35,449 nt of DNA from Caldisericota bacterium. GTDB taxonomy: Bacteria > Caldisericota > Caldisericia > UBA6126. Under the pieces are notes generated by a model. It was not told the origin of the DNA, ran no database searches, and worked only from the letters and a program-made list of their open reading frames with translations. The stretch spans positions 1-35,449 of the forward strand of contig PXBT01000161.1 in assembly GCA_003566815.1 (NCBI GenBank), written 5' to 3'. Shown one piece after another: positions 25,579 through 33,895 of this stretch; the first letter of the stretch is position 1; every line of letters starts with the position of its first letter. The position numbers were made by a program, and so were the translations under genes.

Positions 25579-26005
25579 GTTGAAAAAACCTTACGGTTCG
25601 CAAATTTTCAGCGGTAATTTCAAAATCTATTTTCCAGTCAAAGTATTGCAGGAGTGAAGGAAATTTGTCTCCCCATTCCACCATTTTAATACCCTGATCG
25701 TCCAATTGCTCCAAAAACCCAATATCAAGAAGCTCCTGCACATTTTCGAGGCGGTAGATATCATAATGCAATAAAGGATGGATTCCCTGCAAATACTCCC
25801 TGAGCAACACAAAAGTGGGGCTGATAATATCCTCTTTAACGCTCAATCGATGAGCCACCCCTTTGGTGAAAGTGGTTTTGCCCGATCCAAGGTCTCCGCA
25901 CAACGCAACAGTTTCATGCCCTCGAAGGCAACAAGTAAACCAGTGCCCCAACTGCATTAACTGCTCTTCATTATATAAAATAAACTCGCAAATTTTATTC
26001 TTCAT
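25571..26005 (-). CDS. tsaE: TsaE, t6A biosynthesis ATPase
   Basis: The 144-residue P-loop ATPase drives turnover of the TsaBDE complex. Walker A is GDLGSGKTTFTKG at about 37-49; SPTFVLLREYL is the switch I-like segment; VEWGDKFPSLL is the conserved late motif. First gene of the t6A block; the subtilase gene ends 39 nt upstream on the same strand, so read-through from it is possible. Confidence 0.95.
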   Translation of the reverse strand: MKNKICEFILYNEEQLMQLGHWFTCCLRGHETVALCGDLGSGKTTFTKGVAHRLSVKEDIISPTFVLLREYLQGIHPLLHYDIYRLENVQELLDIGFLEQLDDQGIKMVEWGDKFPSLLQYFDWKIDFEITAENLRTVRFFQHG

Positions 26006-26044
26006 TCCATAGGTATTTTATTCAGTCGAGCCTTGGATTCAACC

Positions 26045-29000
26045 TTAAGGAAGATATTCCCTGGATAAATAATACAGATCTTTGATGTCCACTATGCCGT
26101 CTCCATTGATGTCACATCGCAAATCAAAATTTTCATCCCCATAAGTTGAGCCAAAAGCTTTCTTCATCATAGCCCAATCATCTTCATCGACTTCACCGTC
26201 ATTATTTACATCGCCTCGGAGAAAATATCGATCATAAAGAAAACAAGTAAATCCAGGGCTTCGAAAAGTCAATAATTCTCCGCTTTCATCAAAAGCATAG
26301 AGCTTTGAAACCCTAATGCTGGATTCGCCCCTAAAAATTCCTTCAAAACCCATCTCCAACAAGCTGGTGCCCTTTGGAATAAAGATAGCCTCTTGATCTG
26401 GAGTTGACCAACTGGCATACATGATCCCCTTTGCATTGCTACCTATCCGATTTAGCTCCATGGAGCCACCTATCCATCGATTCATTGCGCGAGTATGAAT
26501 GGACTGGCAAGTCAGTTGTCCGGGCTGAAATCTGCATTCCATAATAAAATGGCTTATATTCAAATCCCTGTCAGCTTTAAGCTCTATGTTAAAGCGCTGG
26601 TTGACGAGATGTTTTCGATAGGCATGCCAATGAACATTGACAGGCTTATTGGGAGAGTTGACTATTTCAATGGGAAAAGTTTCTCTTGACTGAATCACAG
26701 AAAGGTTTCTGTCAATACCCCACATTCTTACCACTACAAAATATTCACCATCAGGAGGAGTCAAAGTGCGATCCATAAATAGCTCATTGAAATTCATTTG
26801 ATAATAGTCCGGAAACAATCCATTATGAGCAAAGATTTGCCCCCACTCCAATCCCTGTCGATCAATCACTGAGATATCCACTATTGCGTTATTTCGTATA
26901 AATTCTGCCCGTTCTGTTGCAATTCTGCTTCCTGATGAGATAAGAAAAGATATTTCAATGGGCCCATCATCAAACAAAGTTGGGATATCCCACCGCTCCG
27001 GGCTGACTTCAACATACTGGACAGGAGCATAAGAAACCTGGTAACCTGGAAAATCAATAACAAATGGTACCTTCAAGTCACCCACTTCAACCCAGCCCTC
27101 ATAATACTGGTTTTCAATTTTTTCAACATCCACCTTGAACTGTATCTCTATTTCGACAGAACCTCCTGAAGGCAACTCAACTCGATTCACTGAAGGTATA
27201 ACTTCAATTGGTGAAGCTTTAAAAGGAAGCTTATTGATCATATGCGCGGATACTTCCTTTGAAACCATTCTTTGTTGGGTATTGCTGATAAGAATGGATT
27301 GCTGAACATTTTGCCCTCGTGATTGCACATGCATGGAAAGAGGATAAATATGTGCAGGTGCTTGAAGTGCTCGATTCAGATTTACTTCGCCCGCTCCCTG
27401 CAAAAACCAGGAAAAAGGTTGATCGGTTAATGGATTTACGAGCCAGGTGGCAGTATGCATCAAAGCTGAAAAAACTTGATCCACGCTCCAATCGGGATGC
27501 GCTTCCATCAAGCAAGCTGCAGCGCCTGCAACAAAGCCAGCTGAAATAGAAGATCCCGACGCCCATTGGTAACCAAGACCAACAATCGAAAAAATATGCA
27601 AACCTGGAGCTATGAGATCGGGTTTTATCATAGCCTGGCGTATTGGCCCCGCTGAAGTCCAGATATCAGGTATCGAGGGATAGCGGGTGGAAAAATAAAA
27701 AGTCCAGTCTTGGAGATGATCCAGAGCAAATTTTATGTCCTCATATTGCACAATGCAGGAAGGAATAGTATTTTTATGCCAATCCCGATCATAGATCTCG
27801 GTATCCACTCTGGGATTTACATAGTCTGCTCCAGGATAATTTACAAAAATTACAGCTTTTGCGCCTGCATTCATAGCGTTTTTCATTTTTTCATGGAAGC
27901 TGATAGGGTTATCAACCGGGCCGCGATGCACCAAAGCTATAAAAGGATCTCCATTTTCAGCAGATGGCCCTGGAGAAACAAAATCTTCTCTTCTTCCATA
28001 AGATGCGCTCATGACAGGCAACTCTGACAAGCTGGTATCAAAAGGCTTGGAAGGCATGCCCAGGGGGGCACCAATAGATTGCCTGTGACCTTGATCATCC
28101 TCCAGCTCAATCCACTGTGTTCTTCGGTCGTTGCTGGCGCCTACAGTCAACACATCGGATGAAGCTCCTGGCAATCTGATTCTATCGACATTTCTTCTAG
28201 GCTGACCTTCATTGCCAGCAGCTGCAATCACAGCAATGCCTGATCGTCTCACCAAAGAAAGCGTATCAATCAAAGCATCATGCTCTCTGCTGGGATCAAA
28301 ACCCACCAACCCATTCAATGAGAGTACCACTATATCGCATTCATCTTTGATGGCTTGCTCCAGGGCGGGGAAAATTGACACCGACATGGCTCTGCCATAC
28401 TCAAAAACCACATACGATATAAATTCGACTTCCGGAGCCACTCCCTGGTGGAATCCATCCCATCCGGCTCCACCTATCACGCCAGCCACGAATGTACCAT
28501 GATACCCCTGGTCATCATAAGAGCGAGCAGGATTGGCAAAATTGGTGCCTCCAACCACTCGGCCTTTAAGCTCTGGATGTTCGGTCTGTATCCCTGTATC
28601 AATGATACCCACTCGCACTCCTTTGCCTGTGAAGGATTCTTGCTGTCGTTCTTTTGGTGAAGCAATATGGCGCACTGCAATCCCACGCGCTGGACTAAAA
28701 GACCCCTTCAAGGGGAAAACCGATTGTATATGGGGAGCTCTGGCAAGTCTGGGAATGTCGCTGGATCGCAGGGAAAGAATCATGCTGTTGCGAGCATGGG
28801 TCAACGCTTGCTTTTCAGTATATTCAATAAATTGCGAGGCCATCCAGGTCCTGAAGTGTTCCTGTATCTCTTCTATTTGATCAATATCTGCACCTTCCAG
28901 CACTGCATCGCCATAAAAATCAATCATAAAAGATCTTTCCTGATGAAGGGTAATATCAATCAACGGGTCTATTTTGGCATACTTCGAATAAATGTTGCCT

Positions 29001-29107
29001 GGAAGTAAATGTAAAATGCTAAAAAAACAAAGCAAAACTGCAACCAGCAATGCTCCTATTTTTTTTGATTGTTTTCCCTGCCATTTTTTCCGAAGATTTT
29101 GCATCAT
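26045..29107 (-). CDS. Large secreted subtilase with PA, cohesin-like and dockerin domains
   Basis: The ORF-track start is a TTG; I use the ATG at 29107, preceded by AAGGATGAT, giving 1020 residues. After a membrane segment/signal (about 17-37) comes a propeptide, then the S8 domain: Asp170 (IIDTG), His203 (YHGTF), oxyanion Asn in AAAGNEG, and Ser520 in SGSSISAGFVAG. The last motif differs from the usual GTSMAxPHVAG: the Pro-His is Gly-Phe. A PA insert lies at about 347-467. Beta-sandwich Fn3-like regions follow, then a cohesin-like segment (about 850-955), then a type I dockerin (DVNNDGEVDEDD and DINGDGIVDIKD, two calcium loops). It is probably a surface or extracellular protease. Confidence 0.93.
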   Translation of the reverse strand: MMQNLRKKWQGKQSKKIGALLVAVLLCFFSILHLLPGNIYSKYAKIDPLIDITLHQERSFMIDFYGDAVLEGADIDQIEEIQEHFRTWMASQFIEYTEKQALTHARNSMILSLRSSDIPRLARAPHIQSVFPLKGSFSPARGIAVRHIASPKERQQESFTGKGVRVGIIDTGIQTEHPELKGRVVGGTNFANPARSYDDQGYHGTFVAGVIGGAGWDGFHQGVAPEVEFISYVVFEYGRAMSVSIFPALEQAIKDECDIVVLSLNGLVGFDPSREHDALIDTLSLVRRSGIAVIAAAGNEGQPRRNVDRIRLPGASSDVLTVGASNDRRTQWIELEDDQGHRQSIGAPLGMPSKPFDTSLSELPVMSASYGRREDFVSPGPSAENGDPFIALVHRGPVDNPISFHEKMKNAMNAGAKAVIFVNYPGADYVNPRVDTEIYDRDWHKNTIPSCIVQYEDIKFALDHLQDWTFYFSTRYPSIPDIWTSAGPIRQAMIKPDLIAPGLHIFSIVGLGYQWASGSSISAGFVAGAAACLMEAHPDWSVDQVFSALMHTATWLVNPLTDQPFSWFLQGAGEVNLNRALQAPAHIYPLSMHVQSRGQNVQQSILISNTQQRMVSKEVSAHMINKLPFKASPIEVIPSVNRVELPSGGSVEIEIQFKVDVEKIENQYYEGWVEVGDLKVPFVIDFPGYQVSYAPVQYVEVSPERWDIPTLFDDGPIEISFLISSGSRIATERAEFIRNNAIVDISVIDRQGLEWGQIFAHNGLFPDYYQMNFNELFMDRTLTPPDGEYFVVVRMWGIDRNLSVIQSRETFPIEIVNSPNKPVNVHWHAYRKHLVNQRFNIELKADRDLNISHFIMECRFQPGQLTCQSIHTRAMNRWIGGSMELNRIGSNAKGIMYASWSTPDQEAIFIPKGTSLLEMGFEGIFRGESSIRVSKLYAFDESGELLTFRSPGFTCFLYDRYFLRGDVNNDGEVDEDDWAMMKKAFGSTYGDENFDLRCDINGDGIVDIKDLYYLSREYLP

Positions 29108-29426
29108 ATCATCCTTTTTTAAAAATCTACTGTATATTGTATTCAAAGCAAACCTTAAATCGAATTTTTCTTGAAAAGAATATCCCTGATACTCTTATGT
29201 ACCAATTTTGACATTGTTTTTGCCTTTGCTTATTGATTATGATCACTTTTTTGCATAATTGTGTTTGACATAGCCCATGCTTCAATTTATACTACTATCA
29301 TATAATTGTTCCCGATTGCCTACCTTAAAGGAAAGCAGGCACATATCCAGGCTGAACATCTTCATAGCAAAGCTTTTTGGTTTTGACAACTGTTTTTCAT
29401 TATCTTAATTTCTGAAGGGAGTTTTT
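29108..29426. other. Intergenic region between divergent subtilase and RHS genes
   Basis: This 319-bp AT-rich stretch has no ORF with support. It holds the strong plus-strand promoter at 29265-29293, an additional TATAAT at 29301-29306, and an approximately 125-nt untranslated leader that includes CCTTaAAGG within GCCT...AGGC. No riboswitch consensus was recognised. The minus-strand promoter for the subtilase must also lie here but none stands out. Confidence 0.6.
29265..29293 (+). promoter_or_regulatory. Strong sigma-A promoter for the RHS locus
   Basis: A perfect TTGACA (29265-29270) and TATACT (29288-29293) are separated by exactly 17 nt. A second TATAAT follows at 29301. This is the best-looking promoter in the window. 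Confidence 0.75.
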
Positions 29427-29486
29427 ATGAAACTTTTTCGCTGGTTCGTTGCTTTTTGTACACCTATGATGCACTGGACCGTCTGA
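29427..29486 (+). pseudogene. Leader ORF in the wrong frame for the RHS gene
   Basis: ATG at 29427 has GAAGGGAG five bases upstream, the best translation start in the region. It encodes MKLFRWFVAF..., resembling the start of a signal peptide, then runs into TGA after 19 codons. The YD-repeat frame opens at 29456, shifted by -1 relative to it. Adding one T to the T5 run at 29453-29457, or a -1 slip there, would join them. The most likely origin is a deletion that removed the N-terminal portion of a larger secreted RHS protein. Confidence 0.6.
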
Positions 29487-32452
29487 TCGAAGTGGAAGAT
29501 GCCCTCGAGCAAGCCACCAGCTTTACCTGGAATGTGCTTTCCCAGCCCTTGAGTATTGCTTACCCCACCCAGGAAAGCCTGAGCTATACCTATGATGCGC
29601 ATCAGCGGTTGAGCCAGCTATCCGCTTCTGACCAGCGAAGCATCAGCTTTACCTACGATGCCTATGATCGCTTGTCGCACCTGAGCCATTCGGCCACTGG
29701 CACCCATCAATTCAGCTATGATGCTCTGAACCGGGTCACCGCCGTCACTTCGCCTGCGCAAAAGGAGGCCACCTTTGACTATGATGCCGTCGGACGCTTG
29801 ATCGAAAGCACCTGGGAACAGGAAGTCACGCAGTTCACTTATGATGCCGCCAGTCGGCTGACAGCTATTGAAGCCCCGGGCAACCGCAGTTATGCGTTCA
29901 GCTATGATGCCGCTGACCGGCTTCTGAGCGAAGAGCTTCCCAGCACAGCGGAGGTCCATTACCTCTATGATGCCAATGACCGTATTACTGAACTCCTCTA
30001 TACCGCCCCCGCCATGGAGGAACAGGGTGCCTACGCCCCCCGAAAACCTTCACAGAACGAGGCGCAGGCAGCCTCAACAGAAGAGCAGTCAACCCTGGCG
30101 CGGAAAAAAATCTTTCTGGCTGCAGGGGAATATGCCCGTCTGCTCGTGCACTGGCACCTTCACCAGGCTCACCTTCACCGCCAGATCCAGGCCCAGGGAG
30201 GAAAACTCAAAGACCAGGCCTGGGTGACCCAGGTACGTCTCCTCAACTGGTGGCGCAAAGCCCTGCTGGATCCGGTAACCCTGGCTTCCTTCACTCCCCT
30301 GTGGGATGAAGGCGACCGCATCATCGAGGAAAACATCCATCTGGGGAATGCAAGCCATGACCGGTTTTACCAGTACGATGAGGATGATCAGTTACTGGTG
30401 GCCCAACTGCCCCACGCCACCTATACCTATACCTATGATGAGCGCTACAATCGCCTGACCCAGCGCATTGAAGCCACTACCACCGATACCACGGATGAAT
30501 ATACCTACAATGCTGCTGACCAGCTGACCCTGCGGGTACGCAAAGACACCACCACCCAAGCCACCCTTGAAGAAGAAAGCTTCAGCTACAATGCCGTGGG
30601 GGAAATGGTCTCCCGTACCTTAACGATAGGGCAAAACGCTGAGACCACCACCTATGCCTATGAAGTGGGAGGCAATCTGCACCAGGTGACCCTGCCGGAT
30701 CAAAGCGTTCACACCTATTCCTATGATGCGCTCGGGCAGAGAGTACGCAAGCAGACTCCCACGCTTGATATCCACTATCATTATCATCAGGGCGCCTGCA
30801 TCATGGAAGAGCATCGGGATCCCATCACTGAGCAGGTTATCCGTACGTTGCGCTACTACCCCTGGGGCATGAGCATCACGGAAGGCCAGACCACCACTTC
30901 CTATTACTTTATCAGTGATTACCGGGGCTGGGTCTGGGGCCTGACGGATGAAACGGGACTTTTGGTGGAAACTTACGACTATGACCCCTTTGGCAGATTG
31001 CTGCAGGGATCATTACTGCCCCACACCCGGTTTCTTTCCGGGATGCAGGGCGGGCAGTGGGATGCCGCCACGGGCCTGTATCATCTGGGCGCAAGGTATT
31101 ATGACCCAGCACTGGGACGCTTTCTGCAGGAGGATGCTCTCGAAGGATCCGCCAGCCTGCTGGCTTCCCAGAACCGCTATGTCTATTGCCAGAATGATCC
31201 AATTTCTTTAATTGACCCCACAGGCTATTCTCCCGAGAATACCGGTACCCCCTCCCGCTTTGGGCAGGGCAACCCCGCCAACTATTCCTCCTCCCAGCAT
31301 GCCTGCATCGTGAGCCCTCATGATGGGTTTAATCCCTCTTCAGGTTACTTTGATGGTGAATTAGCTGGGAAATCCCTGCCTGGCCTGAGCATGCCGGGAT
31401 GGGACGGGTGCTATGAGGTGGAGGAAATTACCGATGACAAAGACAGAGCTGATGGAGTGCGAAGATATCGTCTTACCATTAATGGAATAACGGTTATTGT
31501 ATTATGGGATGAAAGAACAGGAATTTTTCGTGCAGGCTATACGCATGATGATAACCCAACAGATGCAGAAAGGGGAATTGTAGCTGGACTGAATGCTGCT
31601 TTCAGGCAAATGAAAAAAGAAGGTTTCAGAATTCATTCTCCAACTGATGTAATGAATTTTCTTAGGGATATCGTTTCTTTTGCTGAAGATAACCTGGGAA
31701 CCTTTGCTTCAATTTTGGAAGGTTACGATACTTTTTGGACCTACTACCAATTCATGAAGCATGCTACGATCGGAGCAGTGATAGCAGACAATCTCGCCAA
31801 AGAAGATCACACTGAGCGGGGAGGTGATACAATCTATAAAGGTATTTATAATTTCTACAACGAAAAATTAATTGAAGAAGGTTTTGATCCAAGATACCCA
31901 AGAGGAAAAGTAGAAAATAACTTTAATTCCTATGACATGGAAATTGGTTTTTGGCTTAGCTTCTTCAATGAGCATTTAGGATTAGGTTTATCGATTTTTA
32001 GCGCTGGAACCAATGAATTAATAGGTTTGGTTGATTTGGGCAACATAGTGAAAGCAATGATAAAACAAGAATCTATGTTTGAAGGTACAGTAGGAAATCG
32101 TGCAAAAAGGCATCAAGTCAGAAGATCTGGACCAAACGATGCAATAGATGGCTGGGGATTAATGGCTGTTGGAAAACCACAAGTAAATGAATTAAACAAT
32201 ATGTTTAATTTAAACTTCAACGCATCATCCTTTGGGCCATCTTCAACAAATCCTTTCACCAACATTGGAGTAGGAATAGGACATCTAATGGTAAAAAGAC
32301 GTTATGCAATAGATGCAGGAGAAATGAATAGAAATGATAATTCACTTGAAAACTGGCTCATTGCAGTGATGCGCTATAATGGCTCAGGTGTTCAAGCAAA
32401 ACAGTACCGAGCAGTCGTAAGAGAAAGATTTCGCAGATACAGGGGGCCATAA
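29456..32452 (+). CDS. RHS/YD-repeat polymorphic toxin with lysozyme-like (SLT) C-terminus
   Basis: The 998-residue ORF opens at TTG without its own ribosome binding site and lacks a signal peptide, so the 5' end is probably missing or reached by frameshift. YD repeats (SYTYDAHQRL, FSYDALNRV, FTYDAASRL) fill residues 1-185 and 303-530, split by a helical, Gln/His-rich insert at about 186-300. The hyperconserved RHS core ends with LGARYYDPALGRFLQED and LIDPTGY (about 545-591). From about 655 on the DNA becomes AT-rich. The C-terminus has the soluble lytic transglycosylase pattern: AMIKQESMF with Glu872, WGLMAV, TNIGVGIGHLM and WLIAVMRYNGSG. It should cleave peptidoglycan glycan strands. The next gene begins 4 nt later. 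Confidence 0.85.
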   Translation: MYTYDALDRLIEVEDALEQATSFTWNVLSQPLSIAYPTQESLSYTYDAHQRLSQLSASDQRSISFTYDAYDRLSHLSHSATGTHQFSYDALNRVTAVTSPAQKEATFDYDAVGRLIESTWEQEVTQFTYDAASRLTAIEAPGNRSYAFSYDAADRLLSEELPSTAEVHYLYDANDRITELLYTAPAMEEQGAYAPRKPSQNEAQAASTEEQSTLARKKIFLAAGEYARLLVHWHLHQAHLHRQIQAQGGKLKDQAWVTQVRLLNWWRKALLDPVTLASFTPLWDEGDRIIEENIHLGNASHDRFYQYDEDDQLLVAQLPHATYTYTYDERYNRLTQRIEATTTDTTDEYTYNAADQLTLRVRKDTTTQATLEEESFSYNAVGEMVSRTLTIGQNAETTTYAYEVGGNLHQVTLPDQSVHTYSYDALGQRVRKQTPTLDIHYHYHQGACIMEEHRDPITEQVIRTLRYYPWGMSITEGQTTTSYYFISDYRGWVWGLTDETGLLVETYDYDPFGRLLQGSLLPHTRFLSGMQGGQWDAATGLYHLGARYYDPALGRFLQEDALEGSASLLASQNRYVYCQNDPISLIDPTGYSPENTGTPSRFGQGNPANYSSSQHACIVSPHDGFNPSSGYFDGELAGKSLPGLSMPGWDGCYEVEEITDDKDRADGVRRYRLTINGITVIVLWDERTGIFRAGYTHDDNPTDAERGIVAGLNAAFRQMKKEGFRIHSPTDVMNFLRDIVSFAEDNLGTFASILEGYDTFWTYYQFMKHATIGAVIADNLAKEDHTERGGDTIYKGIYNFYNEKLIEEGFDPRYPRGKVENNFNSYDMEIGFWLSFFNEHLGLGLSIFSAGTNELIGLVDLGNIVKAMIKQESMFEGTVGNRAKRHQVRRSGPNDAIDGWGLMAVGKPQVNELNNMFNLNFNASSFGPSSTNPFTNIGVGIGHLMVKRRYAIDAGEMNRNDNSLENWLIAVMRYNGSGVQAKQYRAVVRERFRRYRGP

Positions 32453-32456
32453 GAAG

Positions 32457-33818
32457 ATGATACGAAAAACAACATATAAAAGATTTATTCATTTCATAGG
32501 GATCGTATTTCTTTGCATCTTTTTTATTTCTGTTACTATGCGTATGCCTTTGGAAAGATTTTTTTCAGACCCTACTTCTCTCAAGAAGCAAGATCCTGCA
32601 ATAGTATTTTCCTATTCCTCGGAAAAAGTCTTTGATGATACTTCTCGAAACATAGTTATTGACCCAGCGGGTAATCGTAATTTTGATGGCAGAATGTTCT
32701 TTGGCAAAGATCGGATCTTGTTTAGCTTACACCAACAACAAAGTGATAGTTTGATTCACACGGATTATGAAGGAGATGATGAGCATATAGTTATTGACAG
32801 CAGAAGAACTGTCCTTTTTTCAAGAAGGGTAAACCTTTACGAAAATCAGATATTCTTTTCTCTTGGCTTTCCAAGAAAAAGCCCTGATCAAAACTCAATT
32901 ATAAAGCTTCCATTGAACTATACTGACGATGACCCTTCTCAAGGAGAATGGGAAGTGTTCCATGATATTGTTGCTACCCAATTTTTTATCCATGAGGGAT
33001 GGATGTATTATTCCAATCGTCAAGGTCTCTATAAAAAATCCATGGACTCGAATGAAAACTATCTTCTTGCGAAAGACTTTGCCTTTTCAATCAACCTGCT
33101 GGATGAGTGGCTATACTACATCCGCTCAACTGATATGCATGTAGTCAAAGTTCGTACCGATGGAAGCGACTATCAAAGCATCATGGAAAAAGAGACAAGC
33201 TATCTTACAGTTGATGATCAACACTTCTACTTTCTGGACGCTAATAACCACTTGTGTCGTAGCAACCATGAAGGGAAGGAAGTTAAGACAATTGTTGCTG
33301 AAGCTGTTAAAAGCTTCAATATCAGCGATCAATGGATCTATTACCAAAACAAGAATCAACCCTGGGATTTAATAAGAACACGCAAAAAAGGTACGGAATC
33401 GCAAAATATCTTGCTGAATGGTGGAGCTTTCCTTGATATTTTTACTGACGGAGATATTGCATATGTAATGGCTGCATTAGAAGAAACCAAGTATAGTGAT
33501 ACTAGTGATACTGGAATCTATCGAATAAGCGATGATGGAGCTATTGAGCTCTTTTATCCAAAACTAAGCTCTTTGGCTTCCTATGAAAAAGTCTCTATTG
33601 AAGAGATAAAAGAATCTTTTGAAATAGAGGCTGAATTTGAAAATACAAAGAAAGTGGTAGATGCTAATTTTGAAGATAAGGCCAAGCCTAAAGATGAAAC
33701 ATCTCCCCTGGCTGTGCTTTATTTTCTTGTCCCTGCATTGGGTATCCTTATCGTATTTGGTATCCTATGGGTGAAGAGAAGAAAGCAATTGAATGATAAG
33801 CAAAGTAAAGCAAAGTAA
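32457..33818 (+). CDS. Membrane-anchored beta-propeller-like protein (DUF5050-like), candidate immunity partner
   Basis: The 453-residue product begins with an uncleaved-looking membrane helix (about 10-27, FIHFIGIVFLCIFFISV) and ends with a second helix (about 419-438) and the basic tail KRRKQLNDKQSKAK. The middle contains five or six repeats in which W/F-x-Y-Y or FYF is followed by a charged turn (GWMYYSNRQG, WLYYIRSTD, HFYFLDANN, WIYYQNKN), the pattern of DUF5050 beta-propellers. Topology puts the propeller outside the membrane. It starts 4 nt after the RHS stop, so it is co-translated. Position and location fit immunity against a cell-wall-cutting toxin; this is inference. Confidence 0.75.
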   Translation: MIRKTTYKRFIHFIGIVFLCIFFISVTMRMPLERFFSDPTSLKKQDPAIVFSYSSEKVFDDTSRNIVIDPAGNRNFDGRMFFGKDRILFSLHQQQSDSLIHTDYEGDDEHIVIDSRRTVLFSRRVNLYENQIFFSLGFPRKSPDQNSIIKLPLNYTDDDPSQGEWEVFHDIVATQFFIHEGWMYYSNRQGLYKKSMDSNENYLLAKDFAFSINLLDEWLYYIRSTDMHVVKVRTDGSDYQSIMEKETSYLTVDDQHFYFLDANNHLCRSNHEGKEVKTIVAEAVKSFNISDQWIYYQNKNQPWDLIRTRKKGTESQNILLNGGAFLDIFTDGDIAYVMAALEETKYSDTSDTGIYRISDDGAIELFYPKLSSLASYEKVSIEEIKESFEIEAEFENTKKVVDANFEDKAKPKDETSPLAVLYFLVPALGILIVFGILWVKRRKQLNDKQSKAK

Positions 33819-33837
33819 GCTAAACCCATGAACTCTG

Positions 33838-33877
33838 CAGGAAGAGAGCAAGATGTTTATTCTTTGCTCTCTTCCTG
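33838..33877. terminator. Hairpin between convergent genes
   Basis: CAGGAAGAGAGCAA and TTGCTCTCTTCCTG form a perfect 14-bp stem with a 12-nt loop in the 77-nt gap between the beta-propeller gene and the ATPase gene. No long T-run follows on either strand, so it may be a weak bidirectional terminator or a transcript-end stabiliser. Confidence 0.55.
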
Positions 33878-33895
33878 TAGGAAATAACTTCCAAA

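Noticed and set aside
29618-31211. Several ORFs on both strands inside the RHS gene
   Set aside because: High GC lengthens random frames; these have no start signals and mirror the YD repeats.
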